A stretch of DNA of 64,000 nucleotides from Streptomyces sp. XD-27 (lineage in GTDB: Bacteria; Actinomycetota; Actinomycetes; Streptomycetales; Streptomycetaceae). Every line of letters starts with the position of its first letter. The stretch's first letter is position 1. Positions 8,608 to 17,915 of the stretch are shown in pieces. The stretch spans positions 4,526,001-4,590,000 of the forward strand of contig NZ_CP130713.1 in NCBI RefSeq assembly GCF_030553055.1, given 5' to 3'. A program made the position numbers and the translations under genes. The notes under the pieces are model-generated. The model did no database searches. It saw only the letters and a list, made by a program, of their open reading frames with translations, and was not told where the DNA came from.

Positions 8608-10358
8608 TGGGTCTCATCGGCGACACCTGGACCTGGCTGACCACCGGCTCGCACTGGTCCGGCGACGCGGGTGTCTGGCACCGGCTGGGCGAGCACCTCT
8701 GGCTGACGTGCGTCTCGCTGGCCGTCGCGTGCGCCGTCGCGCTGCCGCTCGCGGTGCTGCTCGGCCACGTCGGCAAGGGCGGCGCGCTGGCCGTCAACAT
8801 CTCCAACGCGGGGCGGGCCGTGCCCACCTTCGCCGTGCTGGTCCTGCTGCTGCTCAGCCCGCTGGGGACGCACGGCGACCTGCCGACGATCCTCGCCCTG
8901 GTGCTGTTCGCCGTGCCGCCGCTGCTCACCAACGCGTACGTCGGCATGCGCGAGGTGGACCGCGAGGCGGTGGAGGCGGCGCGCGGCATGGGCATGTCCG
9001 GCGGCCAGGTGATCCGCCGGGTCGAGCTGCCGCTCGCCTTCCCGCTGCTCATGACGGGCGTACGGACCGCCGCCGTCCAGGTCGTGGCGACCGCGACGCT
9101 CGCCGCGCTGCCCGGCGGCGGGGGACTGGGCCGGATCATCACGGCCGGCTTCCGGCTCACCGACACCGCGCAGGTGGTGGCCGGTGCGGTGCTGGTGGCG
9201 GCGCTGGCGCTGCTGGTGGAGGGCGCGCTCGTGCTCCTGGAGCGGCTGCTGGACCCGATGCGGCGGCGCGTCGGACGGCCGGCGGCGTCGGTCACGTCGG
9301 CTGCGTCGGTCGCGTCGGTTGCCGAGGCCTCGCCCGTGTCCGCCGGAGGGGCCCCGAAGGCCGCGTCCGCCGGAGGGAGCCCGAAGGCGTCCGCCGAAGG
9401 GGCCCCCAAGACGCCGGCCACCCTCGAACTCACCGCCGCGGGCGCGGTCACGGCCGTGGCGCTGGTGGCCGTCCTCGCCGCCGGGGGCGGCAGGAGCCTG
9501 GAGGAGTCGGGCGGGGGCGACTCCGGGACGCTGGTGATCGGGTCCGCACCCTTCACCGAGTCACGGATCCTCGCCGAGCTGTACGCGCGGGTGCTCGAGG
9601 ACGCCGGGTACCCGACGTCGATCAAGACCGTCGACGCCCGCGAGCTGTACGAACCGGCCCTGGAGAAGGGCCAGGTGGACGTCGTGCCGGAGTACGCGGC
9701 CACCCTCGCGGAGTTCCTCAACGCCAAGCGGCACGGCTCCGACGCCGCGCCGGTCGCCTCACCCGACGTGGGGACCACGATGGCGGCGCTGCGGAAGCTC
9801 GCGGAGCCGCGCGGGCTCAAGGTGCTCCCCGCGGGCAAGGCGGTCGACCAGAACGCGTTCGCGGTGAGCGCGGAGTTCGCGGCGAAGCACGGCCTCAAGA
9901 CGCTGTCGGATCTGGGGAAATCGAAGCAGAAGGTCACGCTGGCGGCGGGCGACGAATGCGCCAAGCGGCCGTTCTGCCAGCCGGGTCTGGAGAAGACGTA
10001 CGGCATCGACGTCGCCGGTATCGACCCGCTGGACGTCGGCAGTGTGCAGGCGAAGCAGGCGGTCAAGAACGGCAAGGATGAAATGGTCCTGACCGTTACC
10101 ACCGACGCGACACTCGATCAGTTCGGGCTCGTCCTCCTCGAAGACGACAAGCATCTGCAGAACGCGGACAACGTGCTGCCGGTGGTGAATGCGAAGTCGG
10201 CCGGCGCGAAGGGGATCGAGGACGCCCTGAACAAGATCACCAGAGTGCTGACGACCGAGGATCTCACCGAACTCAACAAGAAGGTTGATGCCGAGCGGCT
10301 CAAGCCTGTTGATGTCGCCGGGGACTACTTGAAGGAGAAGGGGCTGCTGGAAAGGTAA
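8607..10358 (+). CDS. Fused permease and substrate-binding protein of the betaine-type ABC importer
   Basis: A 583-aa fusion. Residues about 1-225 are a second OpuC-type permease (EAARGMGMSGGQVIRRVELP). A repetitive Ala/Gly/Ser/Lys linker (about 226-272) and a further hydrophobic helix (TAAGAVTAVALVAVLAAGGG) lead into a type II solute-binding domain of about 275 residues starting VIGSAPFTESRILAELYA. Stand-alone streptomycete binding proteins normally carry a lipobox Cys; here that position is Gly, so the binder would be tethered by the helix instead. OpuABC of Lactococcus is a known precedent. The frame is uninterrupted, so a real fusion is likely. Confidence 0.9.
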   Translation: MGLIGDTWTWLTTGSHWSGDAGVWHRLGEHLWLTCVSLAVACAVALPLAVLLGHVGKGGALAVNISNAGRAVPTFAVLVLLLLSPLGTHGDLPTILALVLFAVPPLLTNAYVGMREVDREAVEAARGMGMSGGQVIRRVELPLAFPLLMTGVRTAAVQVVATATLAALPGGGGLGRIITAGFRLTDTAQVVAGAVLVAALALLVEGALVLLERLLDPMRRRVGRPAASVTSAASVASVAEASPVSAGGAPKAASAGGSPKASAEGAPKTPATLELTAAGAVTAVALVAVLAAGGGRSLEESGGGDSGTLVIGSAPFTESRILAELYARVLEDAGYPTSIKTVDARELYEPALEKGQVDVVPEYAATLAEFLNAKRHGSDAAPVASPDVGTTMAALRKLAEPRGLKVLPAGKAVDQNAFAVSAEFAAKHGLKTLSDLGKSKQKVTLAAGDECAKRPFCQPGLEKTYGIDVAGIDPLDVGSVQAKQAVKNGKDEMVLTVTTDATLDQFGLVLLEDDKHLQNADNVLPVVNAKSAGAKGIEDALNKITRVLTTEDLTELNKKVDAERLKPVDVAGDYLKEKGLLER

Positions 10359-10442
10359 TCTGCGCGAGGGCGCGGAATTTCCTTGGGGGAGTTTGCCGGG
10401 GTGGTGCCCCAAACGCCCCACACGCACGGTAAGTTTCAGGCC

Positions 10443-11660
10443 ATGCCACGTGGACGCCATCGCCAATCCCCACCGCTGCACCGGCTGCTTCCCCCGATCT
10501 CGGTCGGGGCCGTGGCCATAGCGTCCGCTGCCGGCGCCCTGGTCCTCGGAGAAACAGCGGTGATTCGCGGCCTGGCCGTGGCCGCGAGCGCCGCCGCCGT
10601 CGTCGGCGCGTTCCTGATGCGTGGCTGGGACCGTGCCGCGGGCAAGCGCGTCGCCGAGCTGACAAAGGAGAAGACGCGCGCGGAGTGGCGCGCCGAGGAG
10701 CGCGCCGCCGAGCTGGAGGCGGACGTGGAGGAGGCGCGCGAGGTGCGCGCGGACCTCAACGCCAAGCTGCGCGCCAAGCGGGCCGAACTGGCCCGGCTCC
10801 GCAACGAGCACGCCGACCTGCTGCGCCGGTACGCCACGGCGGAGACGGAGCGCGCCCGCGCGCTGGAGAGCCGCCGGCGGCTGGTGCGGGACGCCGTACC
10901 GAACGAACTCCCGGCGCCGAGGCGTGCGACAGCGGGTGAATCCGTGGTGGGCGAGCCCGTGGTGGGTGAGTCCGTGGCGGCTGAGTCGGTGGCGGACGAG
11001 TCCGTGGCGGATAAGTCCGTGGTGGCTGAGGACGTGGCGCGTGAGGCGTCTGCCGAGATCCCGGCAGTGGCCCGGCCGCTCGATGCGGAGGCGTTCCGCC
11101 GGGCCGCGGCCGCGCTGCGCCGCCTGTCCGGCGAGGAGGCGAGCGGCGGCGAGGACGCGACCGCCGGTGAGGCGACGGCGGGCGATGCGGCGGACGCCGA
11201 CAGGGCTGACGGCGACACGACCGCCCGGGACACGATCGCCGGCGACGTGACCGACGGCGACACGACCGCGGGCGACGTGACCGACGCCGCGGTGATCGCC
11301 GGCGGCGCGGCCGGGAGTGACGCGGCCGAGGGGAACGCCGCTGACAGCGACGCGCGCGTGCACACCCGCAACGTCGCGACCGCCGTCGTCCCCTACTCGG
11401 CCGCCCGCCGGGCCATCGCCCGTGTGGAAGGCGGTTTCGACTTCTTCGGTACGCAGAAGTCGGCCCGGCCCACGGCTCCGCAGGAGCCGGACGCCCCGGC
11501 GGCGGCCGGGGCCGTCGACGAGGACCTCGCGGACGTCGTCGGCGACGAGGCGCTCGCCGAGCAGGCCAGGCAGGAGGAGGCGGGCGAGGTCATCGACCTG
11601 ACCGCGCACGACGAGACCGAGCAGATCGACATGGGCGAGCTGCGCAGCGCGATCTCCTGA
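10443..11660 (+). CDS. Membrane protein with coiled coil and repeat-rich tail, function unknown
   Basis: A 405-aa protein starting at ATG 10443 (MPRGRHRQ). Two hydrophobic helices (about residues 20-37 and 41-58) precede a long charged coiled coil rich in Ala, Glu and Arg (about 65-140). Then come degenerate pentapeptide-like repeats (ESVVGEPVVGESVAAES...) and acidic DGDTTAGDVTD repeats up to about 300. A globular-looking C-terminal part contains VPYSAARRAIARVEGGFDFFG. No enzyme motif is visible. It converges on nuoD with a 43-bp gap. I do not recognise the family; secretion, division or wall-associated roles are all possible. Confidence 0.8.
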   Translation: MPRGRHRQSPPLHRLLPPISVGAVAIASAAGALVLGETAVIRGLAVAASAAAVVGAFLMRGWDRAAGKRVAELTKEKTRAEWRAEERAAELEADVEEAREVRADLNAKLRAKRAELARLRNEHADLLRRYATAETERARALESRRRLVRDAVPNELPAPRRATAGESVVGEPVVGESVAAESVADESVADKSVVAEDVAREASAEIPAVARPLDAEAFRRAAAALRRLSGEEASGGEDATAGEATAGDAADADRADGDTTARDTIAGDVTDGDTTAGDVTDAAVIAGGAAGSDAAEGNAADSDARVHTRNVATAVVPYSAARRAIARVEGGFDFFGTQKSARPTAPQEPDAPAAAGAVDEDLADVVGDEALAEQARQEEAGEVIDLTAHDETEQIDMGELRSAIS

Positions 11661-11703
11661 CCGCGTTCGTCCCCTTGCCGATGAGTCGTCGACTACTTGT
11701 CGG

Positions 11704-12846
11704 TTACTTGTCGATGTCGCCGACGACGAAGAACAGCGAACCGAGGATCGCGACCATGTCGGCGACCAGCGTGCCCGGCAGCAGCTCGGTCAGGGCCTGC
11801 ATGTTGTTGTACGAGGCCGAGCGCAGCTTGAGCCGGTACGGCGTCTTCTCGCCCTTGGAGACGAGGTAGTAGCCGTTGAGGCCCAGGGGGTTCTCGGTCC
11901 AGGCGTACGTGTGGCCCTCCGGGGCCTTGAGCACCTTGGGCAGCCTCTGGTTGATCGGGCCCGGCGGCAGTTCCGCCAGCCGGTCCAGGCAGGCGTCCGC
12001 CAGGTCCAGCGAGTTGTGGGTCTGCTCCAGCAGGCACTCGAAGCGGGCCAGGCTGTCGCCCTCCTGGCGGACCACGACCTTGAGGGTGTCGGCCAGCTCC
12101 CCGTACGCCAGGTACGGCTCGTCCCGCCGCAGGTCGAAGTCGACGCCGGAGGCGCGCGCGATGGGCCCGCTGACCCCGTACGCGTGCACCGCCTCCCGCG
12201 ACAGCACGCCGACGCCCTTCGTACGGCCCCGGAAGATCTCGTTGCCGAGGATCAGCCGGTCGTACACGTCCATCCGGGACCGCACCTCGGCGACGGCGTG
12301 CCGGGCCCGGCCCAGCCACCCGGCCGGGAGGTCCTCCTTGAGGCCGCCGACCCGGTTGAACATGTAGTGCATCCGGCCGCCGGAGACCTCCTCCATCACG
12401 TGCTGGAGCTCCTCCCGCTCCTGGAACGCGTGGAAGACGGGGGTGATGCCGCCCAGTTCGAGCGGGTACGAACCCAGGAACATCATGTGGTTGAGCACCC
12501 GGTTCAGCTCGGCGAGCAGGGTGCGGGTCCACACGGCCCGCTCGGGCACCTCCATGCCGAGCATCCGCTCGACGGCCATGACGACGCCCAGTTCGTTGGA
12601 GAACGCCGACAGCCAGTCGTGGCGGTTGGCGAGCACGATGATCTGGCGGTAGTCGCGCGCCTCGAACAGCTTCTCCGCGCCGCGGTGCATGTAGCCGATG
12701 ACCGGCTCCGCGTGCTGGATCCGCTCTCCGTCGAGGACGAGGCGGAGGCGCAGCACACCGTGGGTGGAGGGGTGCTGCGGCCCGATGTTCAGCACCATGT
12801 CGGTGGTCTCCGCCGCGCCGCCGATGCCGACTGTCGTCTCCGTCAT
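11704..12846 (-). CDS. nuoD2: Stand-alone NADH-quinone oxidoreductase subunit D homologue
   Basis: A 380-aa homologue of the 49-kDa complex I subunit, full length for the family: [21 protein letters not shown] near the start, [11 protein letters not shown] (His54-Arg55-Gly56), [16 protein letters not shown] and a C-terminal [15 protein letters not shown]. No other nuo genes are nearby, so it is the orphan paralogue seen in streptomycetes (NuoD2), whose role is undefined. It starts inside the stop of the upstream methyltransferase (ATGA at 12843-12846). Arg55 corresponds to bovine NDUFS2 Arg85, the residue methylated by NDUFAF7. Confidence 0.93.
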   Translation of the reverse strand: MTETTVGIGGAAETTDMVLNIGPQHPSTHGVLRLRLVLDGERIQHAEPVIGYMHRGAEKLFEARDYRQIIVLANRHDWLSAFSNELGVVMAVERMLGMEVPERAVWTRTLLAELNRVLNHMMFLGSYPLELGGITPVFHAFQEREELQHVMEEVSGGRMHYMFNRVGGLKEDLPAGWLGRARHAVAEVRSRMDVYDRLILGNEIFRGRTKGVGVLSREAVHAYGVSGPIARASGVDFDLRRDEPYLAYGELADTLKVVVRQEGDSLARFECLLEQTHNSLDLADACLDRLAELPPGPINQRLPKVLKAPEGHTYAWTENPLGLNGYYLVSKGEKTPYRLKLRSASYNNMQALTELLPGTLVADMVAILGSLFFVVGDIDK

Positions 12847-14168
12847 GGCACCAGTGTCTCAGGGGGCCGGCGGGGCGGGGTTTCGGCCTGAGTCTTGGCC
12901 GGGGTCGTGGCGGGGGCCTGGCGAAGGCCCTCGTCGGGGTCTTGGTGAAGGCCCTGGCCGGAGTCTTGGTGGAGGCCCTGGCAGAGGTTCCGGCCAAGGT
13001 CCCGGCATCCGGTGCCCACCGGCTGGAGCAGCCAGCCGAAGGCGCCCAGGCCCGCCGGATCGGTGAGCTCCGCCGCCGCACCGGCCGCCGCCAGGGCCCG
13101 TACGTAGCCGACGGGATCGCGGGAGGCCAGGGCGAGCGGGGGCCGCCGCCCGGTGACGCCGAGCGCGCGGAGCGCGTCCCGCTGGGTGAGCCGGTGCGGA
13201 GGGCCGCCGGACGGCCCACCGCCCTCCTCCACCGCCTCGTGGCCCGCCGTCGCACAGGCGTCCAGGGCGACGTGCGCGGTCAGGTCGCAGCTGCCGTCCG
13301 GCACCGGCCGTACCTCCCGGCCCTCCCGGAACCCGGTCAGGGTGCCGAAGGGCGGCCGGGTGGCGCGCGTGTGCGCGTAGTCCACGGCGACGGCCAGCCC
13401 GGCCCGCAGGCACCGGACGGCCGCCGCCCACGCCTCGTCGCGCGGCCGGCCGATCTCGGCGCGCGCCCCCGGACCCGCGGCCTCGTCCAGCGGCCACCAG
13501 CGGGCGAGCCAGTCGGCGTCGGCGCCGTCGACCGGGGGGCCGGGCCGCTCGGTGCCGTCGGGGGCGACGAGGACGTACCGGGGTACGCCGTCGGGGCCCG
13601 TCTCGGCGATGTCCACCGGCACGTTGTCGAGCCACTCGTTGGCGAAGAGCAGGCCCTGTACGCCCTCGGGCGGGGCGGCGAGCCATTCCACGCGCGGGTC
13701 GAGACCGTCCGGCCGCGCCGCGCGCTCCACGGCGCAGAGCCGCAGCCGGGCGACGAGCCCGGTGGCGGATCCGACGGCGGCAGCCGCGTCCGAGGCGGCG
13801 TACGGAGCCGTGCCCGGAACCGCGGCCGTCGCCTCGTCGGGGCCCGAGGCCGTCGCGTCCGGCACCGCCCCCCGAGCCGCGTCCTGGGCTGCCTCGCCGT
13901 CCAGGGCCGCGAGGACGCCCGTCAGCAGTTCACCGCGTCCGGCCCCCATGTCCACCAGTGCGAGTTCCGCGGGACGGCCCAGTGCCGTGTCCACCCGGCG
14001 CAGCAGCTCGGCGACCGCCTCCGCATAGCGCGGGGAGGCGTGCACGGACGTGCGAAAATGGCCCGCCGGGCCCTCGGGGCGCCGGAAGAAGCCCTCGGGG
14101 CCGTACAGCGCGCGCTCGGCCGCCGTACGCCAGCGGAGCCACTCGGGGCCGGAGGATGCGTTCACCAC
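12843..14168 (-). CDS. SAM-dependent methyltransferase, MidA/NDUFAF7-like
   Basis: A 441-aa protein. Motif I is [13 protein letters not shown] (about 88-100), and the family motif [13 protein letters not shown] (E-x-x-D-x-x-P) is present, as in MidA/NDUFAF7 methyltransferases. It lies directly upstream of, and is coupled by ATGA overlap to, the NuoD homologue. The last 50 residues are a low-complexity tail with QGLHQD-type repeats that probably lies outside the fold. Starts GTG 14168 and GTG 14165 are equivalent. The divergent neighbour is a histidine kinase. Protein-arginine methylation of NuoD2 is inferred from the eukaryotic pair. Confidence 0.88.
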   Translation of the reverse strand: MVNASSGPEWLRWRTAAERALYGPEGFFRRPEGPAGHFRTSVHASPRYAEAVAELLRRVDTALGRPAELALVDMGAGRGELLTGVLAALDGEAAQDAARGAVPDATASGPDEATAAVPGTAPYAASDAAAAVGSATGLVARLRLCAVERAARPDGLDPRVEWLAAPPEGVQGLLFANEWLDNVPVDIAETGPDGVPRYVLVAPDGTERPGPPVDGADADWLARWWPLDEAAGPGARAEIGRPRDEAWAAAVRCLRAGLAVAVDYAHTRATRPPFGTLTGFREGREVRPVPDGSCDLTAHVALDACATAGHEAVEEGGGPSGGPPHRLTQRDALRALGVTGRRPPLALASRDPVGYVRALAAAGAAAELTDPAGLGAFGWLLQPVGTGCRDLGRNLCQGLHQDSGQGLHQDPDEGLRQAPATTPAKTQAETPPRRPPETLVP

Positions 14169-14278
14169 AGTCCAACGCTATGCGGAACGGCATCCACCTT
14201 GGGGAGTAGGGCGGGGCCACGGGGAATCGACCGTCTGGCTGACCCGTGCACCTATCCGCCGTGCCTACGCTGGGTGAC

Positions 14279-15472
14279 GTGCAACGGCTCTATGACTTCC
14301 TCCGCAGGCACCCGACCGGGGTGGACAGCTTCTGGGCTCTCCTCCTGGTCGGGATGGGCCTGCTGTGGAACATGGAGGACACCGCGGGCCGGGACCCGCA
14401 GCTCGCCGCGGTGCCGATCATCCTCGGCCTGGGGCTCGTCGTCGCGCTGCGCCGCCGTGTGCCCGAGAGGATGCTGCTGCTCGCGACCGTCTGCGGGCTG
14501 GCCCAGCTCGCCGTGGACGTCGAGACGAACCCCAGCGACTTCGCGCTGCTGGTGATCGTCTACACCAACGCCGCCGACGGCGCCCGCTGGGCCTCGCGCT
14601 ACGCGCTCGCCGCCGGTCTCCTCGCACCGACCATCAGCAACGCGCGCTGGGAGCGGCAGGACACCGCCTGGCAGTGGTTCGTCGTCACGGCCTTCCTCAC
14701 GATCCCCTTCGTGCTGGCCTGGGTGCTGGGCGACTCCATACGCACCCGCCGGGCCTACTACGCACAGCTGGAGGAGCGGGCCGCCCGGCTGGAGAAGGAG
14801 CGCGAGGAGCGGTCGAAGATGGCGGTGGCGGCCGAGCGCGCGCGGATCGCCCGCGAGCTGCACGACGTCGTCGCGCACAACGTGTCCGTGATGGTGGTGC
14901 AGGCCGACGGCGCCGCGTACGTCATGGACGCCGCTCCCGAGCAGGCCAGGCAGGCGCTGGAGACGATCTCCGGCACCGGCCGCCAGGCGCTGGCCGAGAT
15001 GCGGCGGCTGCTGGGCGTGCTGCGCACGGGCGAGCCCTCCGACAGCACCGACTACGTGCCGCAGCCCGACGTCGAGCAGATAGACGACCTCATCGAGCAG
15101 GTGCGCGGCGCGGGCCTGGTGGTCGACTTCCGGGTCGAGGGCAGTCCGCGCCCGCTGCCCAGCGGCGTCGAGCTGACCGCGTACCGCATCGTGCAGGAGG
15201 CGCTGACCAACACCCGCAAGCACGGTGGCCCCGACGTGGAGGCGAGCGTCCGGCTGACGTACTTCGACGACGGGCTCGGCCTGCTGGTGGAGGATGACGG
15301 GCGCGGCGCGCAGCGCGAGATGTACGAGGACGGCGGGGCGGACGGCCAGGGCCACGGCCTCATCGGCATGCGGGAGCGGGTCGGCATGGTGGGTGGCACG
15401 CTGGACGCGGGACCGCGTCCTGGCGGAGGCTTCCGGATCAGCGCGCTGCTCCCGCTCAGGCCGGCCGGCTGA
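14279..15472 (+). CDS. Sensor histidine kinase (HisKA_3, NarL-type system)
   Basis: A 397-aa kinase with about four to five N-terminal membrane helices and no large extracellular domain. The dimerisation/phospho-acceptor box is ARIARELHDVVAHNVSVMV, and the HATPase_c domain has the N box (EALTNTRKHG) and G box (GHGLIGMRERV). Start GTG 14279 (MQRLYDFLRRHP) is preferred to GTG 14246, which only adds a short non-conserved leader. It is followed after 78 bp by its response regulator. The signal sensed is unknown; membrane-embedded sensing is suggested by the lack of loops. Confidence 0.93.
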   Translation: MQRLYDFLRRHPTGVDSFWALLLVGMGLLWNMEDTAGRDPQLAAVPIILGLGLVVALRRRVPERMLLLATVCGLAQLAVDVETNPSDFALLVIVYTNAADGARWASRYALAAGLLAPTISNARWERQDTAWQWFVVTAFLTIPFVLAWVLGDSIRTRRAYYAQLEERAARLEKEREERSKMAVAAERARIARELHDVVAHNVSVMVVQADGAAYVMDAAPEQARQALETISGTGRQALAEMRRLLGVLRTGEPSDSTDYVPQPDVEQIDDLIEQVRGAGLVVDFRVEGSPRPLPSGVELTAYRIVQEALTNTRKHGGPDVEASVRLTYFDDGLGLLVEDDGRGAQREMYEDGGADGQGHGLIGMRERVGMVGGTLDAGPRPGGGFRISALLPLRPAG

Positions 15473-15490
15473 CGCAGGCGACGCGACCGA

Positions 15491-15532
15491 GGAACAGCGC
15501 GACGTGGTCAAGGAACAGCGCGACGTGATCAA
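15491..15532 (+). repeat. 21-bp tandem duplication between kinase and regulator genes
   Basis: GGAACAGCGCGACGTG occurs at 15491-15506 and again at 15512-15527, a 21-bp period with one changed base in the following TCAA. It occupies most of the space between the kinase stop and the ribosome-binding site (AGGAAGAGGAAGAGG) of the response regulator. Confidence 0.8.
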
Positions 15533-15550
15533 GGAAGAGGAAGAGGGACC

Positions 15551-16255
15551 GTGACGATGGCGATCCGCGTCATGCTCGTGGACGACCAGGTGCTGCTGCG
15601 CACCGGGTTCCGGATGGTGCTGGCGGCCCAGCCCGACATGGAGGTCGTCGCCGAGGCGGGGGACGGCGCGGAGGCGCTGGAGGTGCTGCGCGGCACGGAC
15701 GTGGACGTCGTCCTGATGGACGTCCGGATGCCCCGGCTCGACGGGGTGGAGGCCACCCGCCGCATCTGCGAGCGCGAGGACGCGCCGAAGGTGCTGATCC
15801 TGACGACCTTCGACCTCGACGAGTACGCGTTCTCCGCGCTCAAGGCCGGGGCCGGCGGGTTCATGCTCAAGGACGTGCCGCCGGGCGAACTGCTCGCCGC
15901 GATCCGCGCCGTACACAGCGGTGACGCGGTCGTGGCGCCCAGTACGACGCGTCGGCTGCTGGACCGTTTCGCGCCGATCCTGCCGAGCGGAGGCGGCGGC
16001 AGCGTGGGCGGCGCGGCGGGCGGGGTCCCGGCGGAGCTGGGCCGGCTGACCGGGCGGGAGCGCGAGGTGATGCTGCTGGTCGCGCAGGGCCTGTCGAACG
16101 GCGAGATCGCGACGCGTCTGGTGCTCTCCGAGGCCACGGTGAAGACGCACGTGGGGCGCATCCTGACGAAGCTGGGGCTGCGCGACCGGGTGCAGGTGGT
16201 GGTGCTGGCGTACGAGACGGGTCTGGTGCGGGCGGGAGCGGGGGGCGGCGCGTAG
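15551..16255 (+). CDS. Response regulator, NarL/FixJ family
   Basis: A 234-aa regulator: receiver domain with the acidic pair in VDDQ, phospho-acceptor Asp in VVLMDVRMPRLDG, switch Thr in LTTF and Lys in FMLKD. A Gly/Ser linker leads to a LuxR-type helix-turn-helix (LTGREREVMLLVAQGLSNGEI and SEATVKTHVGRI). Start GTG 15551 or ATG 15557 are both possible behind a purine-rich ribosome-binding site. It forms an operon with the kinase just upstream. Target genes are not evident here. Confidence 0.94.
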   Translation: MTMAIRVMLVDDQVLLRTGFRMVLAAQPDMEVVAEAGDGAEALEVLRGTDVDVVLMDVRMPRLDGVEATRRICEREDAPKVLILTTFDLDEYAFSALKAGAGGFMLKDVPPGELLAAIRAVHSGDAVVAPSTTRRLLDRFAPILPSGGGGSVGGAAGGVPAELGRLTGREREVMLLVAQGLSNGEIATRLVLSEATVKTHVGRILTKLGLRDRVQVVVLAYETGLVRAGAGGGA

Positions 16256-16451
16256 CCGCGTGGGCGGCGGGCGTACGGCTGGGTGCGCGGCGTGGGTCGC
16301 GGGCGTACGGCTGGGTGCGCCGCGTTCGCCGCGTAGGCCGCGTGGGCGGCGGGTGTACGGCCTGGGCGCGGTCGCTCGGTGGGCGGCGTCAGCGGTCGGC
16401 GGAGGGCCTCAGCGTTCGGCGCGGAGGGCGTCGGCGGTCGGCCGGAGGGCG

Positions 16452-17576
16452 TCAGCGCAGGACGCCCTCCAGGAAGTCGCTGCCCAGCCTGGCCACCACC
16501 GGCAGGTTCAACTGGTGCAGCACGTACCGGCCCCGCCGCCGCGTCGTGATCAGCCCCGCCTTCTTCATCACGGCGATGTGCCGTGACACCTCGGGCGCGC
16601 TGATGCCGTGCGCCGAGGCCAGCTCGCCCGTGGTGAACGAGGCACGCGCCAGGTTGCGGCAGATGCGCATCCGCATCGGGTGCGCCAGCGCCTCCATCCG
16701 CCGCCCCAGCAGTTCCACCGAGGCCGGGCCCGGCAGCTCCGGCGCGGCGAGCGGGTAGTGGACCACCGGTCGCCAGCGCGGTGCGTGCAGCACCATCAGA
16801 TGCGGCCAGCCGAACGAGGACGGGACGAAGGTGAGGCCGGGCCCTGCCTCGGGGTCCACCGTGGTGCCGCGGCCGCTGCTCAGTTTGTCGACGATGATGC
16901 GGGTGCCCGTCTCGTCCAGCGCCAGCGCGGGCGAGACCTCGGCCAGCGCCTCACGCAGCCCCTTGCGGCGCAGCACCTCCGTCTTGTGCCGGGCGTCGGC
17001 GGCCAGTTCCACCCGCACCCGCTGCCAGACGTTCGCGAAGAACGCCTCCTCGCAGTCCTCGAAGAGCCGCCGGATCCAGGCCCGTACCCCCGGCGGGTCC
17101 GCCAGCAGCCGCTGCGCGAAGCTCAGCTGCCGCGGCCCGCGCGCGACGGCCCGCTCCAGCGCCTGTTCGCGCGCGGCGGCGTCCACGAGCGGCGACGGGC
17201 CGCCCATGCAGTAGCGGCTCGCGCAGGAGATCTCCAGCGCGGCGTTGACGTACAGCTCGTCGTCCAGCCGGTCCAGCATGTCCAGGTCCTCGGCGAGCGT
17301 CTCCCCGGGCCGCCCCTCGCCGTACGGGAGCGCCGCGAACGGGCTGGTGATGTCGGAGAACGTCGAGTTCCACAGGAAGTCCGCCTCGTGCAGCCGGTCG
17401 GCGAGGTCCTGCTTGAGCGCGGCGGCGGTGGCCGTGCTCCAGCCGTGCAGCCCCGGATGGTGCCCCGGCTCGGCCAGTACGTGCAACGCGGTCATGAGCT
17501 CGGACAGGGGCGAGGGGCTGAAGACGATGCGCTCGGGCGGCAGACCGGCGATGTCGAGGACGATGGCCATGGCCAT
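16452..17576 (-). CDS. ArsR-type winged-helix regulator with large N-terminal domain
   Basis: A 374-aa protein. The N-terminal 270 residues (starting LDIAGLPPERIVFSPSPLSEL) resemble the DUF5937-type region found in streptomycete regulators. The C-terminal 80 residues are an ArsR-like winged helix: RRMEALAHPMRMRICRNL, ELASAHGISAPEVSRHIAV, GLITTRRRGRYVLHQL. No metal-binding Cys set is present in the DNA-binding part. A perfect 11-bp inverted repeat 31 bp upstream of the start is its likely operator, shared with the divergent small gene at 17670. The ligand is unknown. Confidence 0.88.
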   Translation of the reverse strand: MAMAIVLDIAGLPPERIVFSPSPLSELMTALHVLAEPGHHPGLHGWSTATAAALKQDLADRLHEADFLWNSTFSDITSPFAALPYGEGRPGETLAEDLDMLDRLDDELYVNAALEISCASRYCMGGPSPLVDAAAREQALERAVARGPRQLSFAQRLLADPPGVRAWIRRLFEDCEEAFFANVWQRVRVELAADARHKTEVLRRKGLREALAEVSPALALDETGTRIIVDKLSSGRGTTVDPEAGPGLTFVPSSFGWPHLMVLHAPRWRPVVHYPLAAPELPGPASVELLGRRMEALAHPMRMRICRNLARASFTTGELASAHGISAPEVSRHIAVMKKAGLITTRRRGRYVLHQLNLPVVARLGSDFLEGVLR

Positions 17577-17606
17577 ATGGTGCCCGCCGCGCGGACCACG
17601 GCTCGT

Positions 17607-17633
17607 GTCGATTGACGCGGACCGTCAATCGAC
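17607..17633. promoter_or_regulatory. Perfect inverted repeat, probable ArsR-type operator
   Basis: GTCGATTGACG (17607-17617) and CGTCAATCGAC (17623-17633) form a perfect 11-bp inverted repeat with a 5-bp spacer. It lies in the 93-bp divergent interval between the regulator (start 17576) and the small gene at 17670. This position and symmetry fit an autoregulatory operator for a winged-helix dimer. Confidence 0.7.
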
Positions 17634-17669
17634 GTGCCGTGGCGCGGGAACCGGTCGCACGGTGGGGGC

Positions 17670-17915
17670 ATGTCGATCACTCAGCAGCACATGCTCGATG
17701 CCTACCGCGCCGCCCTCCATGGCGAACCGATGCCACCCGCCCCGGGCACCGCGGCCGCCTCCCTGCGGCGGGCGGTGGCGCGGCCCGGGACCGACGGCCG
17801 CGAGGACGGTCGCTCGGCTGTCCGCCGGAGCCGCGGGGCCGCGCTGCTGCGGGCCTGGCGCGCCGCGTTCGTGCGGGCCCCGCGCCCGCGTACGCACCCC
17901 GACGCCTGCCGCTGA
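17670..17915 (+). CDS. Small hypothetical protein divergent from the ArsR-type gene
   Basis: An 81-aa protein starting MSITQQHMLDAYRAALHGEPMPPAPGT, with an Arg-rich, basic C-terminal half and no membrane segment. GGTGGGGG immediately upstream serves as a ribosome-binding site. It is probably controlled by the inverted repeat at 17607-17633. The conserved-looking N-terminal 25 residues suggest a real gene, but I do not recognise a family. Confidence 0.6.
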   Translation: MSITQQHMLDAYRAALHGEPMPPAPGTAAASLRRAVARPGTDGREDGRSAVRRSRGAALLRAWRAAFVRAPRPRTHPDACR

